Positions 1 to 8,426 of a stretch of DNA of 64,000 bases are shown one piece after another. The notes beneath the pieces are model-generated. The model did not search any database. It had not been told where the DNA came from and saw only the letters and a program-made list of their open reading frames with translations. Within the stretch, counting starts at the first letter, position 1. Each line of letters starts with the position of its first letter. Both the position numbers and the translations under genes were made by a program. The DNA comes from JADZFO01 sp964512635 (GTDB lineage: Bacteria; 4484-113; JAFGCY01): NCBI GenBank assembly GCA_964512635.1, contig CAZEJB010000020.1:1-64000 (forward strand), in the 5' to 3' direction.

Positions 1-2
1 CC

Positions 3-137
3 AAAAAGGAAGAAACTCGCGCGCGTCGCGTTACCCGGACGGTCGAGCAGCTGGCCGAGGGCAAACGCCGCCCCTGCTGCGTGGATTTCTATGAGTACAT
101 GCGGTTTCGCGTTAACGAGACCAAAGAGAATGTCTAA
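3..137 (+). CDS. C-terminal end of an unknown protein (truncated by window edge)
   Basis: The last 44 codons of an open frame enter from the left edge and end at a TAA at 135-137. The visible part is basic and charged, with a Cys-Cys pair in RRPCCVDFYEYMRF followed by a short charged tail. I do not recognise the family and there is too little to assign a function. A 30-bp inverted repeat begins three bases after the stop codon and probably terminates transcription between this gene and the convergent iorB. Confidence 0.5.
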   Translation, partial: KKEETRARRVTRTVEQLAEGKRRPCCVDFYEYMRFRVNETKENV

Positions 138-140
138 TAC

Positions 141-246
141 AGGACGCAGAGCGGCAGCGAACGCCGAGTTGCGCAGAGAAAATCTGGATACATTGGGTCA
201 TGGGTTTGCCAATCCAAACTCTGCGTTCTCTGCCGCTCTGCGTCCT
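141..246. repeat. Inverted repeat between convergent genes
   Basis: Arms at 141-170 and 217-246 match at 28 of 30 positions when one is reverse-complemented; the core word is AGGACGCAGAGCGGCAG. The 46-bp centre has no gene. It sits three bases after the stop of the upstream frame and 14 bases from the stop of iorB. It could act as a two-way terminator, but the arm style (reiterated GCAGAG words) resembles the arms of the gene-carrying inverted-repeat cassettes elsewhere in this window. Confidence 0.7.
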
Positions 247-260
247 GCCTTTGTTTTCCC

Positions 261-875
261 TTAAACCGTGCTCGCCGCCGGGGCGTGGCTGCAGCGGCGG
301 AAGACCTCAAGGTTCGCATCCAGCGCCGCCGGGCTGACCACCGCGCGCAGGTTGTTCTCGATGATCTCCGCGCTCACGCCCGGAATGGTCCCGAGGCTCG
401 ACAGGCGGCCCAGCAGGGCAGTGTTCTGCATCCGCGGGTCCGGCAGGTCTTCCAGGAAGACGCGCTCGATGTGCCCCCCCCTGGCAGCAACCGCACTGGC
501 CAGATCATCAGCGGAGGGGTAGTTGTCCCGGCCCTGGCGCACGCCGATCGGCTGGTACTCGGTGTCGTAGTAAACCACCGTCCCGCCCTGCTTGAGCATG
601 TTAACGATGCCGCGATAGGCCTCGAGACGCTCCAGCGAGACGATCAGGTCGGCCTCCCCGGGGGGGATGCGCGGGGTGAACAGTCGCGCGCCGATCTTGA
701 CCTGGCTGGCCACGATGCCGCCGCGCTGGGCCAGACCGTGGGTGTCGACACCCTTGACCGGATGGCCGGCGTCCATGCAGGCCCGGATCAGGACCTCCGA
801 CAGCAGGCCGATGCCCTGGCCGCCGACGCCGCACAGGTAGATATTCATGCTGAACTTAGCGTTCGCGTCCGCCAT
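261..875 (-). CDS. iorB: Indolepyruvate ferredoxin oxidoreductase, beta (gamma-domain) subunit
   Basis: 204 residues, a normal length for IorB. It forms a complex with IorA that oxidatively decarboxylates aryl-pyruvates from aromatic amino acid breakdown to aryl-acyl-CoA and reduces ferredoxin in the cytoplasm. The Rossmann-like start (NIYLCGVGGQGIGLLSEVL) and HGLAQRGGIVASQVKIG are family hallmarks of the 2-oxoacid:acceptor oxidoreductase gamma domain. The start at 875 shares one base with the stop of the upstream ferredoxin gene, which suggests translational coupling; an internal ATG at 848 is an alternative. It is the last gene of the iorA-ferredoxin-iorB operon. Confidence 0.9.
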   Translation of the reverse strand: MADANAKFSMNIYLCGVGGQGIGLLSEVLIRACMDAGHPVKGVDTHGLAQRGGIVASQVKIGARLFTPRIPPGEADLIVSLERLEAYRGIVNMLKQGGTVVYYDTEYQPIGVRQGRDNYPSADDLASAVAARGGHIERVFLEDLPDPRMQNTALLGRLSSLGTIPGVSAEIIENNLRAVVSPAALDANLEVFRRCSHAPAASTV

Positions 876-1153
876 CAGACCGCACCTTCCTCTTTTTCCG
901 CATCACCGCCAAGGCTGCCCCCGGTGGGGCGCTTACCAAAACTGCCCGGGTTGGGCCGCTTGATCGCCTTGGTCGGGCAGACCTGGATGCAGGAACCGTT
1001 GCCGTTGCACAGGTCCGGGTGGATCCAGGGCACCCCGGGCTTGCCCAGCTCCAGCGGCCCGCGCTGGATCGCCGGGCAGCCGAAGACCTCCACGCAGTAC
1101 TGGCAGCGGTTGCACAGTTCCGGGTCAATCTCAACTATGTTCATTACACTCAT
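875..1153 (-). CDS. Di-cluster [4Fe-4S] ferredoxin, detached C-terminal domain of IorA
   Basis: 92 residues with two cysteine clusters, CNRCQYCVEVFGCP (starting near residue 14) and CNGNGSCIQVCP (near residue 49), enough ligands for two [4Fe-4S] centres. In most IorA proteins this domain is the C-terminus of the alpha subunit; here it is a separate gene between iorA and iorB. It should pass electrons from the TPP site to external ferredoxin. The start ATG follows AGGA at six bases. ATGAGT at the start is repeated in frame near the end of iorA (1309-1314), and deletion of the intervening 161 bp would join the two genes in one frame. An ATG three codons later is an alternative start. Confidence 0.88.
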   Translation of the reverse strand: MSVMNIVEIDPELCNRCQYCVEVFGCPAIQRGPLELGKPGVPWIHPDLCNGNGSCIQVCPTKAIKRPNPGSFGKRPTGGSLGGDAEKEEGAV

Positions 1154-1308
1154 TTCAGATCCTGGCTGTCAGCTGCCAGCCTTCAGCTTTCAGGCGCAAG
1201 GCGCCCCTGACTTGCTTAGAGCTCTGTGCTGACCTGATTTCAATGCTTCTTTCTCTTCTTGCTTCTATCTGAAAGCCGCCGGCTGAAAGCTGGGAACTAG
1301 CTCCTCGG
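1154..1308. mobile_element. Short inverted-repeat insertion splitting iorA from its ferredoxin domain
   Basis: Imperfect inverted arms at 1167-1193 and 1269-1295 match at 20 of 27 positions and are made of the word CTGAAAGC/AGCTG. ATGAGT occurs at both edges (1148-1153 and 1309-1314), 13 bases outside each arm, as expected of a 6-bp target duplication. The module has no ORF of its own but supplies the stop codon of iorA and the ribosome-binding site of the ferredoxin gene. That the copies are a target duplication is inference; the repeats are seen directly. Confidence 0.6.
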
Positions 1309-3048
1309 ACTCATAACCTTCTGCTTCGCCAGCTTGCGGGCCTTCTCGCGCAGGAACTTCAGCATGCAGGGGTGCTTGGCGATCACCACGCTGAAGCCGG
1401 GGTTGGCGATGGCCTCGCGCATGGCGTCCTTGATGGCATCCTGCTGGTAGGCCGGCACGGAGCGGATGAAGTCCACGCCGCACTTTTCCAGCACCTCCGG
1501 GATGCTCAGCTTGTCGCCGTACTCGCCATTGGCGTGGGTCGGCTGGTGGCCGGTCATCGCGGTGGTGTAGTTCTCCATCACCACCAGCGTGATGTTGTGG
1601 TTATAGATCGCGGCGTTGATGATCGCCGGCAGGCCGGCATGGAACAGGGTGCTGTCGCCGATGAAAGTAATCACCGGGCGGGCCTTGTCGCCCACCTTAT
1701 CCACACTGTTGCCGATGCTCAGGCCGGCGCCGGTACCGTTGCTGTGGCCCATGCACAGCAGCACCGTGCCCATGTTGTAGGGCTCCAGGCTGCCGAGGGT
1801 GTGGCAGCCGATGTCGGCGACGGTGATCGCATTGGGATATTCCTGCTCGATCAGTTCGCGCACGGCGTGGAAGGCCGAACGGTGGCCGCAGCCGGGGCAC
1901 ATCTGCGCCGGTCGTGGGGCGACCGTTTCCGTGGCCGCCGCTGCCGCCATCCGCGGCGGGAAGACATCCGGCCAGATCCCGCTGAGCAGGGCCCAGGTGC
2001 GGTGCGGCACGAACTCGCCCATCAGGTGCTCGATGTCCGGGCGGGTGTGGAGCTTGCAGGTGATACCGGCGTCAAAGCAGGCGGCCTTGATTTCCGGCTC
2101 AAAGACGCGGTCCAGCTCCTCCAGCAGCAGCACCTCATCATGCTCCCGCAGGAAGTTCAGGATGCGCTCCATCGGCAGGGGATAGGTGATGCCCAGCTTG
2201 AGAATGTCCAGGCTGGCACCGCACTCGTCAAGGTTCTCGAGCAGGCTGTAGGCCGGGATGCCAAAGCTGATCAGGCCCAGGCGCCTGCCGCCGATGGCGG
2301 CCTTGCCGTTGGGGGCCCATTCCTCGGTGAACTCGCTGGCGTTGGCTTCCTTCTCAATCGCCGCCAGCTTGGCGAAGACCTTGCGCTTAAGCGGGAAGAC
2401 GTTGCTGGTAATCGGCCAGTAGGCCAGGTAGTGCGGCGGGTTGTACTTCGGCGTCCAGTCGTACTCGCGCTCGGGCAGCGCCTCGAAGTGGATCACCTCG
2501 CGGGCGTGGCAAACGTGAGTCGTCATGCGCAGGGTGACCAGGATCTTGTACTTCTGGCTCAGCGCCGCGGCCGCCTTGAACATGCGGTAGGCCTCGGCCG
2601 GGGTCCCGGGCTCAAACATCGGGCTGTAGGCCATCCGCGCGATGTGGCGGTTGTCCTGCTCGTTCTGGCTGGAGTTGGCGCCGGGATCGTCGCCGAGAAT
2701 CACCACCATTCCGCCGGTCAGCTCCAGCAGCGGCATCTGGACATAGCTGTCCAGGGCCACGTTAAGGCCGACACTCTTAAAGAAGCAGGCGGAAAGATGG
2801 CCGTTAATACTGGCGCCAAAGGCCGTCTCAATGGCCACCTTCTCATTAGTGCCGTATTCAAAGTGATAGGGCCGCTGCTCCAGCGGCACACTCATCAGGG
2901 CCTCGCCGATCTCGGGGGTCGGGCTGCCGGGATAGGCCGAGACGACCATCACGCCGGACTCAACCATGGCGCGGACGAGGGCGTGGTTGCCCATCATCAG
3001 CCCGGACCAGGCCTGCTGCTGGATTATTGAATCGGAGAATGCGCTCAT
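1297..3048 (-). CDS. iorA: Indolepyruvate ferredoxin oxidoreductase, alpha subunit (no ferredoxin domain)
   Basis: 583 residues. The N-terminal pyrimidine-binding domain shows AYPGSPTPEIGEAL (about residue 38). The TPP-binding domain shows CPGCGHRSAFHAV (about 384) and GDSTLFHAG (about 461), followed by NYTTAMTGHQPT, the classic IorA signature. It is the catalytic subunit for aryl-pyruvate oxidation. The protein ends ...KQKVMSPRS and lacks the usual C-terminal [4Fe-4S] domain, which is encoded by the next gene. The last three codons and the stop derive from the inserted inverted-repeat module. GGAAG lies three bases before the start at 3048. Confidence 0.93.
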   Translation of the reverse strand: MSAFSDSIIQQQAWSGLMMGNHALVRAMVESGVMVVSAYPGSPTPEIGEALMSVPLEQRPYHFEYGTNEKVAIETAFGASINGHLSACFFKSVGLNVALDSYVQMPLLELTGGMVVILGDDPGANSSQNEQDNRHIARMAYSPMFEPGTPAEAYRMFKAAAALSQKYKILVTLRMTTHVCHAREVIHFEALPEREYDWTPKYNPPHYLAYWPITSNVFPLKRKVFAKLAAIEKEANASEFTEEWAPNGKAAIGGRRLGLISFGIPAYSLLENLDECGASLDILKLGITYPLPMERILNFLREHDEVLLLEELDRVFEPEIKAACFDAGITCKLHTRPDIEHLMGEFVPHRTWALLSGIWPDVFPPRMAAAAATETVAPRPAQMCPGCGHRSAFHAVRELIEQEYPNAITVADIGCHTLGSLEPYNMGTVLLCMGHSNGTGAGLSIGNSVDKVGDKARPVITFIGDSTLFHAGLPAIINAAIYNHNITLVVMENYTTAMTGHQPTHANGEYGDKLSIPEVLEKCGVDFIRSVPAYQQDAIKDAMREAIANPGFSVVIAKHPCMLKFLREKARKLAKQKVMSPRS

Positions 3049-3267
3049 ATGCTTCCTTTTCCGCCCGGTGACTCCAGCTTATGCTGGTCGCCCCCGCGGG
3101 CTGACTATATTACCAGCGAGACGGCGGGCCGAGTCTGCGACTGCCATCGCTTTGGGAAGCTTGTGCCGATTCTTCAGCAGCGCTTAATGAAGCAGACCGT
3201 ATAGCGGTCCAGGAAGCAGGCCATGAAACTGAACCGGGGGCCCAGTCCTGTTATCATTTATCTGCAC

Positions 3268-4125
3268 ATGCGGCGCATTCGTTTTCCATTCATGATGCTG
3301 GTCATTACGGCCCTGGCCTCGCTGGCCGTGGTGATGGGTTCGCTGAGCCTGCTTGCCGGACAGCGCGGCACCCGCCTCGATCTCAGCAGCGGCCGGATCG
3401 AAACCTACCTCGAAATCTATGGCCGCGAAGTCTTCAAGGCCGAAAAGCATAGCGCGCTGGCTGAGGCCTATCGCAAATTTGCCGTTCAGGGCCAGCCGCA
3501 GCCGGCGGCCAACTGGCTGCTGATCGACTGGCATCCGCTCATCCCCGGCGGCATGCAGGTGGCCCAGGCTGCGGCGCCGGGTCTGCGTGAAACGCTGGTT
3601 CCACGGGCCGCCGAGGTGCTGGCGGAGTGTGTTGAGGGCCGCTCCAACCGCTATCGCATCCCGCGCGGGCGCGACCTGACGGTGGAAGGCCGCCGCCAGC
3701 TTCTGCTGCGCGGGATGGAACTGCTGGCCGACCGCCAGGAGTGGGTGCGCTTCCCGTCCTTTATGGGCGATGTCGAGCGCCGGCTGCTCAGCGCGCGACT
3801 GCCGGCAACTGAACTGGACCTGCCCACCGTGCAGCAGTTCCTGCTGCCCCAGACCACCGGCCAGAACTTCCCCGGCTATGTCCCGCCCCCGACCGGCGGT
3901 GATATGAAGGAGCTGCTCTGGCAGCTCGAGCAGCAGTACCGCAACCTCCAGCAGGACATGGGCTACCGGCCGCTGCCGGCCCCGGGTGGCGGGCAGCTCT
4001 ACCGCGATCCCGCCACCGGTATCTGGCAGGAACTGCAGGGCTGGGAGGATTTCAGCCCGGAAGGGCTGCTGGTCCCCGATCCGCGGCCTGCGGGGCCGGG
4101 ACCTGGAGTTCAGTATGCTTTCTAG
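3268..4125 (+). CDS. Membrane-anchored or exported protein of unknown function
   Basis: 285 residues from this start. MRRIRF is followed by one hydrophobic helix (about residues 6-30), so it is exported and probably inner-membrane anchored. The rest is soluble, rich in Arg, Glu and Leu, ending in a Pro/Gly-rich tail (PRPAGPGPGVQYAF). An upstream in-frame ATG at 3223 with AGGA before it would add 15 residues; I prefer 3268 because it places the positive charges directly before the helix. No family recognised. It is the first of three consecutive exported unknowns on the plus strand. Confidence 0.65.
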   Translation: MRRIRFPFMMLVITALASLAVVMGSLSLLAGQRGTRLDLSSGRIETYLEIYGREVFKAEKHSALAEAYRKFAVQGQPQPAANWLLIDWHPLIPGGMQVAQAAAPGLRETLVPRAAEVLAECVEGRSNRYRIPRGRDLTVEGRRQLLLRGMELLADRQEWVRFPSFMGDVERRLLSARLPATELDLPTVQQFLLPQTTGQNFPGYVPPPTGGDMKELLWQLEQQYRNLQQDMGYRPLPAPGGGQLYRDPATGIWQELQGWEDFSPEGLLVPDPRPAGPGPGVQYAF

Positions 4126-4134
4126 CCCCGCGTC

Positions 4135-4140
4135 TATAAT
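4135..4140 (+). promoter_or_regulatory. -10 element for a leaderless transcript
   Basis: A perfect TATAAT ends six bases before the GTG start at 4147, with no ribosome-binding site between them. Transcription would begin at or next to the start codon. The same six-base spacing recurs before several other genes in this window. Confidence 0.55.
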
Positions 4141-4146
4141 CCGCCA

Positions 4147-4983
4147 GTGAGTCAGAAGGCTAAAGCCGCGCCGCAGGGCAGCCCGCAGGACCCCGCCCTG
4201 CCGCAGGGCAGCGCGCGCTTGCTGCTGGCCGGGATGCTTGGCGCTGTGCTGGGGCTGCTTGCAGCCTTTGGCGTGCGCAGCGCGGTGGCCAGCCCGGCCC
4301 CGCTGGGGCAGCCGCTGCCGCAGCTCCCCGCGCCGATTTACTTCACTGACGGGGTTAAGGTGCAGGACAGCTCCGTGCTGCAAAAACGCATCGCCCCTGA
4401 GATGCTGCATGTGCTGGCCTTGCAGCCGGACGGCTGCCCGCCCCTGCGCTATCCCTATCCCGGCGAGCACGCCGACTTCAAGATGAGCTTCCCGACCGGC
4501 ACTGAGTCGGTGATTTTCGATAACGAGTCCTTTCTCAAGGACGGCATCGAAAGTCAGGCTAACGTGCGCTATGACCAGGCGCTGAAGCTGGTCAAAATCT
4601 CCATGCCGCGGCGCCAGAGTGACAAGGAGTCGGTCACCACCTATGTCAGCAGGATCACCAGTGAGCTGCGCCGCCAGGGTGCGCAGTTCAATGACCACAC
4701 CGAGCGCCTTGACCTGCCGGCCTACCGCTTCGAGCATTTCGAGCACCAGCGCGAGGCCAACGGACGCCAGCTCAGCAACTTTACCTACGTCGGGCCCTAC
4801 GGCTTTCACGTGATCGTGATTCAGTTCAGCACCACGCCGGAGCTGCACGAGGCCTGCCGGCCTTATGTTGAAAAAATCATGCGTTCCTTCGAGCCGGGCT
4901 GGCAGGCACGGAAAGCCATGCTGCTCGAAGACCCCGCCTACGGTGAGTATGCGGGCACGGGGCTGGAAAACAAGGACTTCTAG
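4147..4983 (+). CDS. Exported protein of unknown function
   Basis: 278 residues from a GTG start. A polar, Ala/Gln-rich N-terminus leads to one hydrophobic segment (about residues 25-48, LLLAGMLGAVLGLLAAFGV), which acts as a signal anchor or uncleaved signal. The outer part is a mixed alpha/beta domain without recognisable catalytic motifs; a Cys near 99 and another near 245 could pair outside the membrane. It lies 21 bases after the previous gene but has its own TATAAT immediately upstream. It probably acts with its neighbours at the cell envelope, which is only a guess from position. Confidence 0.65.
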   Translation: MSQKAKAAPQGSPQDPALPQGSARLLLAGMLGAVLGLLAAFGVRSAVASPAPLGQPLPQLPAPIYFTDGVKVQDSSVLQKRIAPEMLHVLALQPDGCPPLRYPYPGEHADFKMSFPTGTESVIFDNESFLKDGIESQANVRYDQALKLVKISMPRRQSDKESVTTYVSRITSELRRQGAQFNDHTERLDLPAYRFEHFEHQREANGRQLSNFTYVGPYGFHVIVIQFSTTPELHEACRPYVEKIMRSFEPGWQARKAMLLEDPAYGEYAGTGLENKDF

Positions 4984-5039
4984 CATTGCGAACAGACCAG
5001 CGCCAGGACCGGTCCTGCGTTATCATCCAGCGAGGCTAT

Positions 5040-6206
5040 ATGAACAAGACTGCATTTGCCGCTCTGCTTGCCGCCGTTGCACTGACCCTCTGGGCCGCCC
5101 AGGCGCTGGCCCAGATCCAGACCACCGGGGATCCTGACCTCGACAAGCGGCTCAAGAGCACGCTGGACAGCCTGCTGCTGGAGGTGCGCTGCGATGTGCC
5201 CGCGATCCAGCCCAAGGTGGCCAACCTGCGCCGCACGGCCAGCCCGAACCCCGACCAGATCATTAAGGTCTTTCTTGGCGACAAGGACAACCTGCTGGGC
5301 AATGAGCCCGTGATCAGCCCGATCTGGGGCAAGGGGATGCGCCATAAGAGCGGGTCGGTGATCCGCTATCGCATCGACCGGCAGGTCAACCAGACCGATA
5401 AGGGCAGCTCCAGCCAGAACATCTCGCATGCCAATCTGGAGTCGATCGATAAGCTCGAGGTTGTGCCGGCCTTCCTGGATTCCTACCGCCAGGGCTTCCT
5501 CTATACAAACAATATCCCGCACAAGGCGGTTTATGCCACTGATGTAAAGGTGGTCAGCGAGCTGAAGGCCAACGTGACCTACCGCACGGTCTACTCCGAG
5601 GAAGAGGGCCTCAAGGCCTGCATGCAGATCCTCAAGGACACTATGGGCGAGCCCAAAGTCAGCAACGGCTTCCGTCTGCGTACCGACGACATGATCCAGA
5701 AGTTTGGCGAGCGACTCTACTCCTGCCGGATGAACCCGGAGTACCTCAGCAGCTATGCCGTGTATGAATGGGTCGGCGAGGGCAAGAACCGGCAGTATAA
5801 GCAGACCGGCACCAAGCAGGTGGCGATCAAGGTCAATGATGTCTATGTCCACATGCAGCTTGACGCCGACAAGCTGCTGTGCGGGCTGGAGTATTTCTGG
5901 GATAACGGCCTCAAGGCCGAAGGTACGCCGCAGCCGGCCTTCAGCGCGGCCGAGGCGGTGATCAAGGCCCGGGAGTGGCTGGTCAAGCACTTCAACAAGA
6001 ACCCGCCCCAGGTGGTCGTCAGCCAGATCAATCTGGGCTTTGTCCAGGACCGCAAGGACCAGACCCTGCTGGTACCGGCATGGATCTTCGGTGCCTCCTA
6101 CAGCGCGGAGGATGAGACCGGCGAGAGCGGCATGGGCAGCAAGGTCGTGGCCGTCCCAGTGCCCTTCGCGGTTAATGCCATCACCGGCGAGGCCTTTGAC
6201 CTCTAG
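5040..6206 (+). CDS. Secreted protein of unknown function
   Basis: 388 residues with a typical signal peptide (MNKTAFAALLAAVALTLWA, cleavage after AQALA). GAGG lies five bases before this ATG, and a -10-like TATCAT occurs at 5021, so a longer TTG start at 4986 is unlikely. The mature part has scattered cysteines (for example RCDVP, CMQIL, CRMNPEY, LLCGLEY) and ends in a beta-rich region. No family recognised. It closes a run of three exported unknowns and is followed by a strong hairpin terminator. Confidence 0.7.
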   Translation: MNKTAFAALLAAVALTLWAAQALAQIQTTGDPDLDKRLKSTLDSLLLEVRCDVPAIQPKVANLRRTASPNPDQIIKVFLGDKDNLLGNEPVISPIWGKGMRHKSGSVIRYRIDRQVNQTDKGSSSQNISHANLESIDKLEVVPAFLDSYRQGFLYTNNIPHKAVYATDVKVVSELKANVTYRTVYSEEEGLKACMQILKDTMGEPKVSNGFRLRTDDMIQKFGERLYSCRMNPEYLSSYAVYEWVGEGKNRQYKQTGTKQVAIKVNDVYVHMQLDADKLLCGLEYFWDNGLKAEGTPQPAFSAAEAVIKAREWLVKHFNKNPPQVVVSQINLGFVQDRKDQTLLVPAWIFGASYSAEDETGESGMGSKVVAVPVPFAVNAITGEAFDL

Positions 6207-6241
6207 GCCCGCACACGCTTCATTTCACAGACTCAAACAAA

Positions 6242-6267
6242 GGGGGCGGAGATACCGCCCCCTTTTT
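6242..6267. terminator. Rho-independent terminator, probably bidirectional
   Basis: A perfect 8-bp stem GGGGGCGG / CCGCCCCC with a 5-base loop is followed by five T on the plus strand. The opposite side reads T-rich (TTTGTTT) on the minus strand. It lies between the convergent genes ending at 6206 and 6297. Confidence 0.9.
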
Positions 6268-6296
6268 GCTGGTCAAAATGATGCTGGTCCGCAGGC

Positions 6297-7478
6297 CTAC
6301 TCCGGATCAGGCATAACCTCGGGTCCCGGGCCTGGGGCGGGCGGAGTCTGGGGGCCCGCAGCGGGGCCGCTGCCATTGCCGCCGCTGTCCGGGCCTGCGC
6401 CGTTGCCACTGCCGGCCGCAACGCTGCGTCCGCGGACCTTGGCCCCGCAGGCGCTGCAGAACTCGGCAAAGGAGGCCAGGGGGCTGCCGCACTGTTGGCA
6501 CTCGCTGCCCTTGGGACCGGGCTTCTTCAGGCCGGTGCCGCAGTGCGGACAGTAGCGCAGCTTGGAGTTGACCGCCTTTTTGCAGCCGGGGCACTCCACG
6601 CGCTGGCCAAGCTCATGCTCGCCGTGCACGTCCCGGGTATAGCTGCCCTCCATGATCTTGTCATAGGCACCGCTGGCCACCCAGTCGCTGATCTGCTTGA
6701 CGCGCAGCACGCTGAAGGGATGGGTTTCGCCAAGGCTGTAATAGGCGGCCAAGATCCTTGACACTGTGGAAGCGCTCTCCTTGACCTCTGCAGCCTGCTT
6801 GACAAGGGTTTCAAGACAAAACTGGCCATTGTCCGCGTTGAGCCGACCAGAGAATCTTGCCAGTGCGTTCATTGAAGTCACAGGGTCCTGACAGCAGAGC
6901 AATCCCGCACGGTCACAAGTGAACTCGGCGCGCCGCGACCATTCGTACATGCCGAGCAGCATAGGCACGAAAAATGGGTTTATGGGAAAGGGCACGATCT
7001 TGTCCAGCAAAGGCAGGTTGTCGAGGATGAACCTCGCCACGGACTTGTAAAGCACGTGGCCAGCCTTGATATGTCCCAGCTCATGGCCGATGATGCTGCG
7101 CAGTTCGCCCGCGGTGAAGCTCTCGGCCATCGACGAGTGAATCGTGATGAAGGTGCGGTCGACGCCGTAGGTGTATGCATTCACATAAGGGCTATAGCTC
7201 AGATAGACCTCAGGCATCGGCACATCGAGGATCTGGCAACACTCCTCGACCATCGCGTGGATCTTCGGGTAGTTCTTTGGGCCCAGCCTGACGTTGTTGT
7301 AGAGGTTATTGACGTAGAAAGACTCTTCAAAGACATTGTCGATGATCCAGTGGAAGAGCTGGTTGACGCCGGGGATCTTCTTGAGCGCCTCAAGGGCCTC
7401 TTCATCGCCGGGATAGACGAAAGCCTTATAGCTCAGATGCGGCAGCACACGATAGCGGCTGGCGGTAAGCACAGTCAT
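6297..7478 (-). CDS. M48-family zinc metalloprotease with C-terminal zinc ribbons
   Basis: 393 residues. HELGH at residues 132-136 is the zinc-binding and catalytic motif, and a Glu in RAEFTCDRAG (about 205) fits the third ligand. This is the gluzincin layout of M48 (HtpX/Ste24-like) peptidases, here without clear transmembrane helices apart from a weakly hydrophobic stretch near 155-185. The C-terminus carries two CxxC...CxxC ribbons (CPGCKKAVNSKLRYCPHCG and CQQCGSPLASFAEFCSACG) and a Gly/Pro-rich tail ending PGPEVMPDPE. A cytoplasmic or membrane-associated quality-control role is likely from the family. The zinc ribbons may mediate binding to a partner. Confidence 0.88.
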   Translation of the reverse strand: MTVLTASRYRVLPHLSYKAFVYPGDEEALEALKKIPGVNQLFHWIIDNVFEESFYVNNLYNNVRLGPKNYPKIHAMVEECCQILDVPMPEVYLSYSPYVNAYTYGVDRTFITIHSSMAESFTAGELRSIIGHELGHIKAGHVLYKSVARFILDNLPLLDKIVPFPINPFFVPMLLGMYEWSRRAEFTCDRAGLLCCQDPVTSMNALARFSGRLNADNGQFCLETLVKQAAEVKESASTVSRILAAYYSLGETHPFSVLRVKQISDWVASGAYDKIMEGSYTRDVHGEHELGQRVECPGCKKAVNSKLRYCPHCGTGLKKPGPKGSECQQCGSPLASFAEFCSACGAKVRGRSVAAGSGNGAGPDSGGNGSGPAAGPQTPPAPGPGPEVMPDPE

Positions 7479-7613
7479 CTCAAAAGCCTCCTCGCGCGGC
7501 CCCTCACTTCCGCTGGCGGATTATAGCGCGGGGTTCAGTGTTGCAAACGTGGCGTCTGGAGCTGCTGTTCAATCGGCGGGACAGCCGGGCAAGAGCTTCT
7601 TCCGCATCGCGCG

Positions 7614-8336
7614 CTACAGGCTGCGTGTGGGTGCGGCGGCCTGCCCCGGGTGCTCCTGCATCCGTTCCCACTGGTGCGCCATCAGGCGGTCGATCTTGGC
7701 GTGCAGGCTGCGCAGCTCAAGCTCCGCGCGCAGGTTGATGCGGAAGTCGTGTTCGCTGCGCAGGCGGTCCATGCGCTCCTGGCGGTTCTGGCTCATCATG
7801 ATCACCGGCGCCTGCAGCGCGGCGACCATTGACAGCGCCAGGTTGAGCAGGATGAAGGGGTAGGGGTCGAAGGGCTTACTGGCCAGCAGCGCGACGTTGG
7901 TCACAATCCAGGCGGCGAGAAAGATAAGAAAGCCGACAATGAAAGCCCAGCTGCCGCCGATCCGGGCCATCTTGTCGGCGATGCGCTCGCCGAAAGTGGC
8001 CTTGTGGCCGAAGTCGGAATAGATGTTCGGCATCTCGGGATGCTTGAGGTCCTCGGGGTCTTCGCTCTCGCCCTCGATCTTGTCCACCTCGCGCTCAAGT
8101 CGCGCATTGAGCCAGTGGTTATGCAGGATCAGCAGGTCGTCCAGGGTGACGAAGCCCAGCTTCTCGATTTCGGGGCGCCGCTTGATGATGAAGCTGCGCA
8201 GCCGCGGCTGCAGCAGGTCCAGGGGCAGCACAGAGCTGAGCTGCGGCTGGTTCAGCGGCAGGTTAAGGGCATTCGAAGCAGGCAGCTGACTGCTCTGCGC
8301 GCTGCCGTGGAAGGTGGCTTCTGGCTCCTGACTCAT
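7614..8336 (-). CDS. DUF1003 membrane protein
   Basis: 240 residues. The core TFGERIADKMARIGGSW leads into two transmembrane helices (about 129-152 and 158-181), then APVIMMSQNRQ and an Arg/Glu-rich helix. This is the DUF1003 pattern. The N-terminal 100 residues form an acidic helical domain. The family is an uncharacterised small inner-membrane group, and genome context gives no function here. GGGAG precedes the ATG at 8336. Confidence 0.85.
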   Translation of the reverse strand: MSQEPEATFHGSAQSSQLPASNALNLPLNQPQLSSVLPLDLLQPRLRSFIIKRRPEIEKLGFVTLDDLLILHNHWLNARLEREVDKIEGESEDPEDLKHPEMPNIYSDFGHKATFGERIADKMARIGGSWAFIVGFLIFLAAWIVTNVALLASKPFDPYPFILLNLALSMVAALQAPVIMMSQNRQERMDRLRSEHDFRINLRAELELRSLHAKIDRLMAHQWERMQEHPGQAAAPTRSL

Positions 8337-8426
8337 GGCGTCTCCCTTGCTGGCCCGCAGTTGCAGGCTCTATCTGGACTGCCAAAGCATAGCCGGGGTT
8401 GCGCTGCGAGCTCCGGGCGCGCAGCT

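Noticed and set aside
875..1153. Independent bacterial ferredoxin unrelated to IorA
   Set aside because: The cysteine pattern with VEVFGCPAI is that of the IorA C-terminal domain, and the ATGAGT repeats put it in frame with iorA.
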